In this document: positions 5,178 to 13,688 of the stretch, piece by piece
How the letters are laid out: each line of letters starts with the position of its first letter
How positions within the stretch are numbered: position 1 is the first letter of the stretch
Assembly: GCF_039543245.1 (NCBI RefSeq)
Contig: NZ_BAABJJ010000019.1
Location: forward strand, 1 to 22,821
DNA: 22,821 bases
Origin: Algibacter_G agarivorans
Lineage (GTDB): Bacteria; Bacteroidota; Bacteroidia; Flavobacteriales; Flavobacteriaceae
Direction: 5' to 3'
Position numbers and translations under genes: made by a program
Notes under the pieces: model-generated
Told to the model about the DNA's origin: nothing
Database searches by the model: none
What the model saw: the letters and a program-made list of their open reading frames with translations, nothing else

Positions 5178-6977
5178 ATGGCTAATATTAAAAACATTGC
5201 AATTATTGCACACGTAGATCATGGCAAAACAACTTTGGTTGATAAAATCATGTATCATTGTCAACTATTTAGAGAAAATCAGAATACTGGTGATTTAATT
5301 CTAGATAATAACGATTTGGAACGTGAAAGAGGTATTACAATTACATCTAAAAATGTTTCTGTAGTTTACAAAGACACAAAAATCAATATTATCGATACAC
5401 CTGGTCACGCCGATTTTGGTGGTGAAGTTGAGCGTGTATTAAATATGGCTGATGGTGTTTTATTATTAGTAGATGCTTTTGAAGGGCCTATGCCACAGAC
5501 ACGTTTTGTACTTCAAAAAGCAATTGATTTAGGATTGAAACCTTGTGTGGTTATCAATAAAGTTGACAAAGAAAACTGTACACCAGATGAGGTACATGAA
5601 AAGGTTTTTGATTTAATGTTCGAATTAGGTGCTGAAGAATGGCAATTAGATTTCCCAACGGTTTATGGTTCTGCCAAAAACAACTGGATGAGTGATGATT
5701 GGAAAGACGAAACAGAAAATATTGAGCCATTATTAGACATGGTTATTGAACATATTCCTGCTCCTAAAATTGAAGAAGGAACAACACAAATGTTAATCAC
5801 ATCTTTAGATTTTTCTTCTTTTACAGGAAGAATTGCTATTGGACGGCTAATGAGAGGTGGATTAAAAGTTGGTCAGAATATTTCTTTAGTAAAAAGAGAT
5901 GGCAGCATCCAAAAATCTAAAATTAAAGAACTTCATGTTTTTGAAGGTTTGGGGCGTTTAAAAGTTGATAGTGTACAAACAGGAGATATTTGTGCCATTG
6001 TTGGTCTTGAAGGTTTTGAAATAGGTGATACGGTTGCCGATTGGGAAAACCCTGAAGGCATGAAAACTATTGCCATAGATGAACCAACAATGAGTATGTT
6101 ATTTACCATTAACGATTCGCCTTTCTTTGGTAAAGATGGAAAATATGTAACATCTCGTCATATTAAAGACCGTTTGGCTAGAGAGCTAGAGAAAAACTTG
6201 GCACTTAAAGTAGAAGATACAGATAGTGCAGATAAGTTTATTGTTTTTGGTCGTGGTGTATTACACTTATCGGTTTTAATAGAAACTATGCGTCGTGAAG
6301 GTTACGAACTTCAAATCGGGCAACCACAAGTAATCATCAAAGTGATTGATGGTGTAAAATGTGAGCCTATTGAGGAAATGACAATCGATTTACCCGAAAC
6401 AGTTTCAGGTAAAGCTATTGAGATGGTGACTATGCGTAAGGGAGAAATGCTAAGCATGGAAGCTAAAGGTGAGCGCATGGTTTGTCAATTTATGGTGCCT
6501 TCTAGAGGTATTATAGGTCTGCGTAACCAATTATTAACGGCAACTCAAGGTGAGGCTATAATGGCGCACAGGTTTAAAGAATACCAACCTCTTAGAGGAG
6601 GTATTCCAGAACGTCAAAATGGTAGTTTAGTATCTATGGAAAAAGGACAAGCTATTCCGTATTCTATTGATAAATTACAAGATAGAGGTAAGTTTTTTGT
6701 TGATCCAGGTGAAGATATTTATGAAGGTCAGGTTATTGGAGAAAATTCTCGTGGTGATGATATGACTGTTAATATCACAAAAACAAAAAAGATGAGTAAT
6801 GTTCGTTCTTCTGGAGCGGATGATAAAGCTAAAATTGTTCCTGCAATTAAATTCTCTTTAGAAGAAGCTTTAGAGTATATTCAAAAAGATGAATATGTTG
6901 AGGTAACGCCAAACTTTTTACGTTTACGTAAAATCTATTTAACAGAAGTTGATAGAAAGCGTTACAAATCGATATAA
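5178..6977 (+). CDS. typA: Translational GTPase TypA/BipA
   Basis: Ribosome-associated GTPase of the EF-G class, involved in 50S assembly and stress or cold adaptation. At 599 residues it is full length. GTPase motifs: AHVDHGKTT (11-19, G1), RGIT (51-54, G2), DTPGH (73-77, G3) and NKVD (127-130, G4). Downstream come the beta-barrel domain, the EF-G-like domains III and V (FGRGVLHLSVLIETMRREG, then PSRGIIGLRNQLL) and the BipA-specific C-terminal domain ending in TPNFLRLRKIYL. The ATG at 5178 gives the standard MANIKNIAIIAHVDHGK start. The next gene begins directly after the stop codon, so the two are very likely co-transcribed. Confidence 0.98.
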   Translation: MANIKNIAIIAHVDHGKTTLVDKIMYHCQLFRENQNTGDLILDNNDLERERGITITSKNVSVVYKDTKINIIDTPGHADFGGEVERVLNMADGVLLLVDAFEGPMPQTRFVLQKAIDLGLKPCVVINKVDKENCTPDEVHEKVFDLMFELGAEEWQLDFPTVYGSAKNNWMSDDWKDETENIEPLLDMVIEHIPAPKIEEGTTQMLITSLDFSSFTGRIAIGRLMRGGLKVGQNISLVKRDGSIQKSKIKELHVFEGLGRLKVDSVQTGDICAIVGLEGFEIGDTVADWENPEGMKTIAIDEPTMSMLFTINDSPFFGKDGKYVTSRHIKDRLARELEKNLALKVEDTDSADKFIVFGRGVLHLSVLIETMRREGYELQIGQPQVIIKVIDGVKCEPIEEMTIDLPETVSGKAIEMVTMRKGEMLSMEAKGERMVCQFMVPSRGIIGLRNQLLTATQGEAIMAHRFKEYQPLRGGIPERQNGSLVSMEKGQAIPYSIDKLQDRGKFFVDPGEDIYEGQVIGENSRGDDMTVNITKTKKMSNVRSSGADDKAKIVPAIKFSLEEALEYIQKDEYVEVTPNFLRLRKIYLTEVDRKRYKSI

Positions 6978-7211
6978 ATGGAATTCTTTGGGGTTTCATT
7001 AGTAGAGTGGATTGGTTACGTGGCAATGGCAACCGTTCTAGTCTCATTCTTAATGAAATCTGTTAATAAATTACGAATAGTAAACTCCTTAGGGTGTTTA
7101 CTATTTGTGCTTTACGGGCTTTTGCTTCAACCATTGTCAAAGCCTATAATTATTACTAATATCGCTATTTTTAGTATTAATTTGTACTACTTGCTTCAAA
7201 AGAAAGCGTAA
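6978..7211 (+). CDS. YgjV-like small inner-membrane protein
   Basis: 77 residues with three hydrophobic segments, roughly 10-26 (EWIGYVAMATVLVSFL), 34-50 (IVNSLGCLLFVLYGLLL) and 56-73 (IIITNIAIFSINLYYLL). The pattern E-x-I-G-Y-x-A then LRxxNxLGxxxFxxYG resembles the YgjV / SemiSWEET-like family of short membrane proteins. Transport activity is not established from sequence. The ATG follows the typA TAA with no gap, which implies translational coupling. Confidence 0.75.
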   Translation: MEFFGVSLVEWIGYVAMATVLVSFLMKSVNKLRIVNSLGCLLFVLYGLLLQPLSKPIIITNIAIFSINLYYLLQKKA

Positions 7212-7253
7212 TTGGAATAAGTTTCTTTATTTCGAAGTTTAGCCGATAATTTC

Positions 7254-7267
7254 TTACGTAAACGTAA
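7254..7267. promoter_or_regulatory. Palindrome upstream of the glycan operon
   Basis: TTACGT-AA-ACGTAA is an inverted repeat with perfect 6-bp arms, set in a longer imperfect one (TTTCTTACG ... CGTAAAAGAAA, 7250-7273). It lies in the 198-bp gap after the YgjV-like gene and 142 bp before the first flippase. It could be an operator or a weak terminator hairpin; nothing in the sequence decides between them. Confidence 0.3.
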
Positions 7268-7305
7268 AAGAAAATTTAGAAACGATAAATCATTTTGTAT
7301 ATTTA

Positions 7306-7313
7306 TACCTTTA
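7306..7313 (+). promoter_or_regulatory. Possible -7 element of the rightward glycan operon (TACCTTTA)
   Basis: One mismatch from TAnnTTTG, about 97 bp before the first flippase start. No -33 TTG at the right distance. Listed because it is the best candidate in this gap. Confidence 0.3.
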
Positions 7314-7409
7314 TAAAAATCACAAAAGAATATTGTGTTCTTTTCGGCGTTTACAATACATTGTGTGTCATTTTAAAAACTTAAGTCGAGTAAAGAAAAC
7401 GCATATTAA

Positions 7410-8711
7410 TTGAAAAAATTAATAGATTATATAAATAGTAAGGTTTTAGTTAAAACGGCCTCGCTGCAAAGTGCCTCAGTATTAACCAGAATAATTGCTG
7501 GATTATTAACATCCAAGGCTATTGCAGTTTTTGTAGGACCTGTTGGATTGGCATTGATAGGTAACTTACGTAATTTTGTTGGTGCTTTTCAATCTGTGGC
7601 AACGCTTGGTTTATATAAAGGTGCTGTAAAATTTATTTCTGAGTTTAAAGAGAATACAATAGAATTAAGTAAAACACTTTCTACAGTGTATTATGTTGGT
7701 TTTATCTCTACCATTATGGTGTCTTTTTTCTGTTATTTTAAAGCCGAATGGATAAATACTATCATATTTCCTACCTATAGCGATTATGCCTATGTTATTC
7801 AGATTTTTGCCATAGTACTTCCTTTTTATGCTTTAAATATGTTTTCATTTTCGATAATGAATGGTTTCTCAAAGTATAAAATTCTCATCATTATTAACAT
7901 AATAGGACAGACTTTAAGTGTTTCAATTGCATTACTTTTAATATACCAAAATAAAATAGATGGCGCTTTAATATCGGTAGCTATTGCCGAGTCATTAATA
8001 TTTTTAATCACTCTTGTTGGTATTGTAAACAGGCGTAGTTTAGTGCCACTCATAAAGTTAAGCAATGTAAGTTTTAATGTATTTAAAAAATTGAGCCCTT
8101 ACTCTATAATGGCGCTTTTTACAGCAGTTTTGTTACCGCTTATTGCTATTGCCATCCGATCTTATATTATAGAAAATATTGGTTATAAAGACGCTGGATT
8201 TTGGGAAGCTATGACTAGGATATCTAAGTATTATTTAATGTTAGTTAGTTCTTTAGTGGCACTGTATCTTTTACCTCGATTTTCAGAAATTGATGATACT
8301 AAAACGTTTAAAAAAGAAGTCTTTAGTTTCTATAAAACGATTGTGCCCATTTTAGCAGTTGGATTGTTAATTATATATTTATTAAGGCATTATATAATAA
8401 TTGCAGTCTTCTCTGAAGAATTTATACCAGTAGAAGATTTGTTTTTATGGCAACTATTAGGTGATTTTGTAAAAGTCTTATCCATAGTTATTGCTTATCA
8501 ATTTTTAGCAAAGAAAATGTTTTGGCATTATATTTTAACAGAAGCTTTTCTCATTATTATTTTATACACGACCAGCGTTTACTTTATTAATTTATACGAT
8601 GATGTTAAAGGGGCAGTTGTTGCACATTTTGTCAGTTATATTATGTATTATGGTATTATATTGCTTATTTTCGGAAGTTCTCTTTTTGGTATAGATAACG
8701 AAAAGAAATAG
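7410..8711 (+). CDS. Wzx-type O-antigen/lipid-linked oligosaccharide flippase, paralog 1
   Basis: A 433-residue polytopic membrane protein of the MOP/PST exporter class, with about 12 hydrophobic segments, predicted to flip undecaprenyl-diphosphate-linked glycan across the inner membrane. Resembles the WzxE-like O-antigen translocases. Start: TTG at 7410, immediately preceded by an in-frame TAA; the reading MKKLIDYINSKVLVKTASLQ aligns with the paralog downstream, which supports it. Conserved blocks shared with the paralog include YIIENIGxKxAGxWEAMxxIS (near 250-270) and WQLxGDFxKxxSxxIAYQ (near 350-367). It is the first gene of an operon whose next gene is a paralog starting 55 bp downstream. 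Confidence 0.87.
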   Translation: MKKLIDYINSKVLVKTASLQSASVLTRIIAGLLTSKAIAVFVGPVGLALIGNLRNFVGAFQSVATLGLYKGAVKFISEFKENTIELSKTLSTVYYVGFISTIMVSFFCYFKAEWINTIIFPTYSDYAYVIQIFAIVLPFYALNMFSFSIMNGFSKYKILIIINIIGQTLSVSIALLLIYQNKIDGALISVAIAESLIFLITLVGIVNRRSLVPLIKLSNVSFNVFKKLSPYSIMALFTAVLLPLIAIAIRSYIIENIGYKDAGFWEAMTRISKYYLMLVSSLVALYLLPRFSEIDDTKTFKKEVFSFYKTIVPILAVGLLIIYLLRHYIIIAVFSEEFIPVEDLFLWQLLGDFVKVLSIVIAYQFLAKKMFWHYILTEAFLIIILYTTSVYFINLYDDVKGAVVAHFVSYIMYYGIILLIFGSSLFGIDNEKK

Positions 8712-8766
8712 TTTTTTCCATCACAAAAAATAAGATTGATATCAAATAAGCGGTATTTATATTTAA

Positions 8767-10059
8767 ATGATTAAAAAAATTAAACAAGACCTTAAAAAGA
8801 ATATGTTGCTTAAAGTGGCATCTTTTAATTCTTTAAGCATTTTTGTAAGGTTAATTTCGGGTTTTGTTTTATCTAAAGCTGTTGCTTATTTTTTACTTCC
8901 GCAAGGCATGGCGCTTACTGGAAATTTAAGAAGTTTTTTATTAAGTTGTCAGGGCATTTCTGTTAGTGCCGCACAAAATGGTGTAGTAAAATATACTGCC
9001 GAGAATAAAAATGATGATTTAGCACTTAAAAAGATTATTTCCACATCTTTTTTTTTAGTAACGGTATTTACTGTAGTTGTGTCTTTGGTTTTAATTTTTT
9101 TTTCTAATTATTTCAGCGTTTTAGTATTTGGAATCAATGATTATGGTTATGCTATTAAAATATTGGCTTATATACTTCCTTTATTTACTTTAAATACTTT
9201 TATTTTGTCAATTATTAATGGTTTAGGCAAGTATAAGCGTGTTATAGCGATTAATACTATTGGTTATATTGTTAATGTTGTAATCGTTGTGCTTTTACTT
9301 TATTTTTATAATTTAGAAGGTGCTATTATTGCAATTATAACTGTGCCATCTATTTTACTATTTATAACGCTATTTTGGGTTAAGGATATCAAATCGATTT
9401 TTAGTAGTATTTCTATTTCAAATGTTTCTAAAACATATTTTAGCGGATTATCATCATTTGTGATTATGGCTATATTTACGGCGTTAACAATACCAATTGT
9501 ACATGTAATAGTTAAGAATTACATTATTGAAAATATTGGGCTTAAAGAAGCTGGTTATTGGGAAGCTATGATTAAAATATCACAATACTACCTAGTGTTT
9601 GTTATGAGTCTTTTTTCATTGTATTTGTTGCCAAAATTATCAGAAAACCAAACAGATGAAGGGTTTAAAAGTTTGATAGGCCAATTTTATAAAACCATTT
9701 TACCTATGGTGGTTTTGGGCTTTGTTGTAATTTATGTTTTTAGGTATTGGATTGTAAGGATTACTTTAACCCAAGAGTTTCTCCCAACACAAGAATTGTT
9801 TTTTTGGCAGCTTGTAGGAGATTTTTTTAAAATAGTATCATTTGCAATCGCTTACCAAATGCAAGCTAAAAAGATGTTGTTTTGGTATTTATTTGGCGAG
9901 TTATTTTATGTTACGGCCATATATTTTTTCAGTATCTATTTTATTGATAGGTTTGAAATTAAAGGAGCGGTAATTGGCCATGCCATTAGTTATTTCTTTT
10001 ATTTTATGCTGATGTTGTTTGTATTTAGGAAGTCGCTGTTAACCAAAATCAATGTTTAA
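8767..10059 (+). CDS. Wzx-type O-antigen/lipid-linked oligosaccharide flippase, paralog 2
   Basis: A 430-residue polytopic membrane protein homologous along its whole length to the gene directly upstream. Both have the N-terminal K-x-ASxxSxSxxxRxIxGxxxSKA pattern, YIIENIG, the WEAM block and the AYQ...AKKM block, but most positions differ, so the duplication is old. The expected role is flipping of a lipid-linked sugar from cytoplasmic to periplasmic face. Two flippases in a row suggest two different lipid-linked substrates, or partial redundancy. The last 8 bp overlap the next gene, implying translational coupling to the phosphoethanolamine transferase. Confidence 0.87.
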   Translation: MIKKIKQDLKKNMLLKVASFNSLSIFVRLISGFVLSKAVAYFLLPQGMALTGNLRSFLLSCQGISVSAAQNGVVKYTAENKNDDLALKKIISTSFFLVTVFTVVVSLVLIFFSNYFSVLVFGINDYGYAIKILAYILPLFTLNTFILSIINGLGKYKRVIAINTIGYIVNVVIVVLLLYFYNLEGAIIAIITVPSILLFITLFWVKDIKSIFSSISISNVSKTYFSGLSSFVIMAIFTALTIPIVHVIVKNYIIENIGLKEAGYWEAMIKISQYYLVFVMSLFSLYLLPKLSENQTDEGFKSLIGQFYKTILPMVVLGFVVIYVFRYWIVRITLTQEFLPTQELFFWQLVGDFFKIVSFAIAYQMQAKKMLFWYLFGELFYVTAIYFFSIYFIDRFEIKGAVIGHAISYFFYFMLMLFVFRKSLLTKINV

Positions 10060-11662
10060 GTTGAAAGGTAAAATATATTTATTAGTTTTCATTTATTGGC
10101 TTATTCTAGAATATGTGTTAGAAGGGGTATTTCATTTTTTTTCTTTCTATAGATTTTATAATATAGTTGAGAACCTACTTTTTACTGCGTTTGTTATTTT
10201 TATAATAAGTCAGATAAATAACAATACTATAAAGCGCAACCTTTATGGCCTTTTTATAATTTTTGTCGCTTGTATGTTTTGGTTTGAAACAATAATGTAT
10301 TTGAATTTTAAAATACATTTCGGGCCATCTTCATTTTTTGTTTTCTTAAATACCAATCCGGATGAGTTAACAGAGTTTGTTAAGGAATATTCAAATACGC
10401 GTTTAGTTATTGTAACTATACTATTTTTAATGCCTTTATTAAAACTAAAATCTATCGTTAATTGTGTGTTTGATTTTGGTTCTAAGTACCAATTAAAAAG
10501 GAAAAAGATTTTGAAAACAGGAATTATTGCTATTCTTTTTTTGACAGTGTTTAAGTTCTCTTTAATAGTAGTCCATAATTTACCTTATTTGATTTGTCGT
10601 TCACTAATATTAAATTATAAGGATACACAGTATATTGATGATTTCAATGCTAAAATTGATGCAAATTCGGTCTTATTTCAAAATATAAACAGTAGCTTAA
10701 ATAGTACATTTATTGTAGTTATTGGAGAGTCTGTTACGTCCGCACACATGCAATTATATGGTTATTATAGAGAAACCACTCCGTTTTTTTATAATAACAG
10801 GGATAGTCTAAGTATATACAAGGACGTAATAAGCCCCAACACGTCTACTTTTCATTCTTTAAGTAAAGCATTAACCTTAGGGAATTATGAGGATCCAAAA
10901 AAAGTTTTAGCCTTGCCAATTACCACTTTATTCAATAAGTCTGGGTTTAAAACGTTTTGGATATCGAACCATAGCCCAGCATTTAATCCAGGTAGTAATT
11001 TAGCTAGAGTTGCAAATCAAGCACAATCAATATTCTTTAATTCTAAGGAAGCTGTTATGAATAATTTAAAGCATGATGGGGAATTATTATATAAAATAGA
11101 TGAAGCTTTAAAAGATAAAGCTCCAAATAAAATTATTTTTTTACATTTAATTGGAGCTCATTTCTCATATGAAAATAGATACCCAAATGAGTTTAATGTC
11201 TTTAAGGATAAACCACAAACTCAATTTAATAGTGAAATGGCTCATCAAAAAATAAACACTTATGATAATGCTGTAAAATACTCAGATTTTATTCTTGATA
11301 GTGTATTGGATAAGATAAAAAGGGAAAGCACAATTAATAAATACCTTTTATATTTTTCAGATCATGGAGAAGAGGTTTTTCAAGATGATAATTTTTATGG
11401 ACATTTAGAGGATAGACCAACTAAAAATACTTTTAAAATACCATTTGTTATGTGGTACGGTAATCAGTTTGCATATCCAAACGATTACGTTTTTGATGAA
11501 AATAGAAAATATATGACAGATGACTTATGGCACAGCATAGCTCATATCTCAGGACTCAAAAATTTATTTGTAGATAGTACACGAAGTGTTTTTAGTAATA
11601 ATTTTATTAAAAGAAAACGCATTATTTTAGAAAGTAAAGATTATGAAACATTATTTAAATGA
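10052..11662 (+). CDS. CptA-like phosphoethanolamine transferase (sulfatase domain)
   Basis: 536 residues. The N-terminal ~185 residues hold about five membrane segments (near 8-24, 42-53, 66-84, 117-130, 157-177), followed by a periplasmic alkaline-phosphatase-fold domain. Motifs: IGESVTSAHMQLYGYYRETTP (Glu226, metal), PNTSTFHSLSKALT (Thr266, probable nucleophile, 40 residues after Glu226 as in EptA), KTFWISNHS (301-308), SDHGEE (436-441) and His451. This order and wording match E. coli CptA, which adds phosphoethanolamine to core heptose, better than EptA. The catalytic domain has no cysteine after residue 182, so it lacks EptA-type disulfides. Target in this organism is unknown. It overlaps the flippase before it by 8 bp and the glycosyltransferase after it by 4 bp. 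Confidence 0.85.
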   Translation: MFKLKGKIYLLVFIYWLILEYVLEGVFHFFSFYRFYNIVENLLFTAFVIFIISQINNNTIKRNLYGLFIIFVACMFWFETIMYLNFKIHFGPSSFFVFLNTNPDELTEFVKEYSNTRLVIVTILFLMPLLKLKSIVNCVFDFGSKYQLKRKKILKTGIIAILFLTVFKFSLIVVHNLPYLICRSLILNYKDTQYIDDFNAKIDANSVLFQNINSSLNSTFIVVIGESVTSAHMQLYGYYRETTPFFYNNRDSLSIYKDVISPNTSTFHSLSKALTLGNYEDPKKVLALPITTLFNKSGFKTFWISNHSPAFNPGSNLARVANQAQSIFFNSKEAVMNNLKHDGELLYKIDEALKDKAPNKIIFLHLIGAHFSYENRYPNEFNVFKDKPQTQFNSEMAHQKINTYDNAVKYSDFILDSVLDKIKRESTINKYLLYFSDHGEEVFQDDNFYGHLEDRPTKNTFKIPFVMWYGNQFAYPNDYVFDENRKYMTDDLWHSIAHISGLKNLFVDSTRSVFSNNFIKRKRIILESKDYETLFK

Positions 11663-12744
11663 ATCATAAAAAACATATTTGCATTATAGTTGATTGTTTT
11701 TGTGGTGGTGGAGCAGAAAAAGTAGCAGCATCTTTTTCTTTTCTATTGGAAAAAAAAGGATATAAAGTATCAATTATATCTCTTAGAGATGATATTACCT
11801 ATAAGTATACAGGAGAACTATATAATTTAGGACGCAACGAACCATCCGTTAAGTGGATAAAACAATTAAAAAAAGTAGTATTGTTTAGAAAATATTATAA
11901 ATCCATTAATGCAGATTTTTATGTGGATTTTAGGATGCGCAATAGATTTATTATGGAATCCTTGCTTCATCTTTTTGTATTTAAATCTAGAAAAATGGTA
12001 ATGAGTATTCAGCATTATAATATTGCTTATCACATACCAAAAAGTGCTATCTTTAAAAAGGTTTATAGTCAAGTTAAAGCAATTGCAGCCGTATCTAACG
12101 ATATTGTAGCAGAACTTAAAACTTATCACACATTCAATAATGTAAAGTATACTCCCAATTTTGTAAATAAGGATTTGCTCGTAACATCTAAATCACCACC
12201 AAATAATATTCCAAATAATGCCGTATTGGCTATAGGAAGGCTAAATAATCCTGTTAAGCAATTTGATAAACTTATATTGAGCTATAAAAATACTAAAACA
12301 TTCAAAAAAGGGATTCCTTTGATTATTTTAGGTGATGGTCCAGATAGGTTAAAACTTGAAGCGTTAATTGAAGCTAATAATTTGCAATCTAGTGTTAAGT
12401 TATTAGGATTTGTTCCTAACCCATATGATTATATAAAACAATGCAAATTTTTAGTGCTTTGTAGCAAATATGAAGGTATGCCATTAGTTATACTTGAAAC
12501 TCTTACGTTGGGAAAGCCTGTAGTTTCTTTTGATTGCAAATCAGGCCCTTCAGAATTGATAATTCATAAAGAAAATGGACTTTTGGTTAAAGACCAAGAC
12601 TTCCATGAATTAGAAAAAAGTATTGATTTGTTACAGGAAGATGAATTATTATATAAAAGATTGACTAATAATGCCACAAGTTCTATGGGGAAATTTTCTG
12701 GTAAAGAAATAATTAAAGATTGGGAAGCTGTTTTTAACGCTTAA
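11659..12744 (+). CDS. Glycosyltransferase family 4 (GT-B fold)
   Basis: 361 residues, cytoplasmic or membrane-associated. The N-terminal acceptor domain has CGGGAEKVAAS (15-25). The C-terminal nucleotide-sugar domain has AIGRLNNPVKQFD (191-203), ILGDGPDR (223-230) and the E-x7-E motif EGMPLVILE (272-280), followed by GKPVVSFDCKSGPSE. These are standard for retaining GT4 enzymes of polysaccharide and LPS assembly, of the N-acetylgalactosamine/galactose-transferase-like type, though sugar specificity cannot be read. The ATG overlaps the preceding TGA (ATGA), so it is coupled to the phosphoethanolamine transferase. Its last 11 bp overlap the end of the opposing GT2 gene. Confidence 0.9.
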   Translation: MNHKKHICIIVDCFCGGGAEKVAASFSFLLEKKGYKVSIISLRDDITYKYTGELYNLGRNEPSVKWIKQLKKVVLFRKYYKSINADFYVDFRMRNRFIMESLLHLFVFKSRKMVMSIQHYNIAYHIPKSAIFKKVYSQVKAIAAVSNDIVAELKTYHTFNNVKYTPNFVNKDLLVTSKSPPNNIPNNAVLAIGRLNNPVKQFDKLILSYKNTKTFKKGIPLIILGDGPDRLKLEALIEANNLQSSVKLLGFVPNPYDYIKQCKFLVLCSKYEGMPLVILETLTLGKPVVSFDCKSGPSELIIHKENGLLVKDQDFHELEKSIDLLQEDELLYKRLTNNATSSMGKFSGKEIIKDWEAVFNA

Positions 12745-13687
12745 AAGAAGTAATCCTAATACTCCTTTTTAAAAGCCAGTTTTTAATTTTTTTAATACTA
12801 TTTATTAAAAAAACAGGTAAATTCAAATAAAGCTTTTGAGTAAAATTAATATTGCTTTTATCTAAATTTTTTAATAACTGATTGTGTTTTTCACGATTAA
12901 ATTCTATTTTATAAATTACAGCAAAAAAGTATCTATAAAAGTCAAGATATTTTTTGAGTTCTAAATCCTTTAAAGCAAAAGATTCATAGGACTCAAAATT
13001 AGGAAGGGTTTTATTACTTATGGATTGAGATGATAATTGATTGTCAATATTTAATCTAATAACAGCTAGGGGTTTGTAATGGTAGGCCACTTGATACTTA
13101 TGTAAATGGATTAATATATTAAAATCAATATCTTCAGCATAATTAATGGATTTGTTAAATTGGATATGATTAAAAACTTCTTTTTTATAGGCTACACTAC
13201 TTTGGCAGAATAAAAGTTGGTGCATGTTAGCTTCTAAAAAAGAGTCAACTAAAAAAGACGTGTTTTTTAAATATCTATTTACATTTTTTTTAGTTTTTAT
13301 TTGAACGTTTTCTGTATGTTGTTCTATATAATCCGTTCCAAAAACTGAAGCATTGGGGAAAGTGTCATATAATGCTTTTATAGTTGATAAAAATTGAATG
13401 TCCCATAAGTCATCAGCATCTAATAAAGCAACTAATTTTCCTTTAGCAGCTTGAATTCCGTTGTTCCTACTAGCCGATAAGCCTTGATTTTTTTGATTTA
13501 ATATTGAAATAAAATCAACATCTTTAAAATGTTTTTTAATCTCTTCTAGGCTATTATCCGTCGAACCGTCATTTACAATAATAATTTCAAAATCAGTAAA
13601 ATTTTGATTTATAACACTGTTAATAGTGCTTGCGATATATGCTTCCTTATTATAAAGCGGGATTATTACGGAAAAAAATGGATCCAT
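12734..13687 (-). CDS. Glycosyltransferase family 2 (GT-A fold)
   Basis: 317 residues. SVIIPLYNKEAYI (6-18), IVNDGSTDNS (37-46), NQGLSASRNNGI (67-78) and LLDADD (88-93; the metal-binding DxD type) identify an inverting GT2 enzyme of the WcaA/SpsA kind. A typical acceptor-side WQ-like region is replaced by SINYAEDIDF (about 179-188), where Glu-Asp would act as the base motif. The C-terminus is lysine/arginine-rich, with a short hydrophobic stretch (YLNLPVFLINSI), compatible with peripheral membrane binding. Last gene of the leftward operon, 1 bp after the preceding GT2. Sugar unknown. Confidence 0.9.
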   Translation of the reverse strand: MDPFFSVIIPLYNKEAYIASTINSVINQNFTDFEIIIVNDGSTDNSLEEIKKHFKDVDFISILNQKNQGLSASRNNGIQAAKGKLVALLDADDLWDIQFLSTIKALYDTFPNASVFGTDYIEQHTENVQIKTKKNVNRYLKNTSFLVDSFLEANMHQLLFCQSSVAYKKEVFNHIQFNKSINYAEDIDFNILIHLHKYQVAYHYKPLAVIRLNIDNQLSSQSISNKTLPNFESYESFALKDLELKKYLDFYRYFFAVIYKIEFNREKHNQLLKNLDKSNINFTQKLYLNLPVFLINSIKKIKNWLLKRSIRITSFKR

Positions 13688-13688
13688 T

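Noticed and set aside
7250..7273. Strong rho-independent terminator after the YgjV-like gene
   Set aside because: The hairpin is imperfect, has few G-C pairs and is not followed by a T run, so it was kept only as a palindrome.
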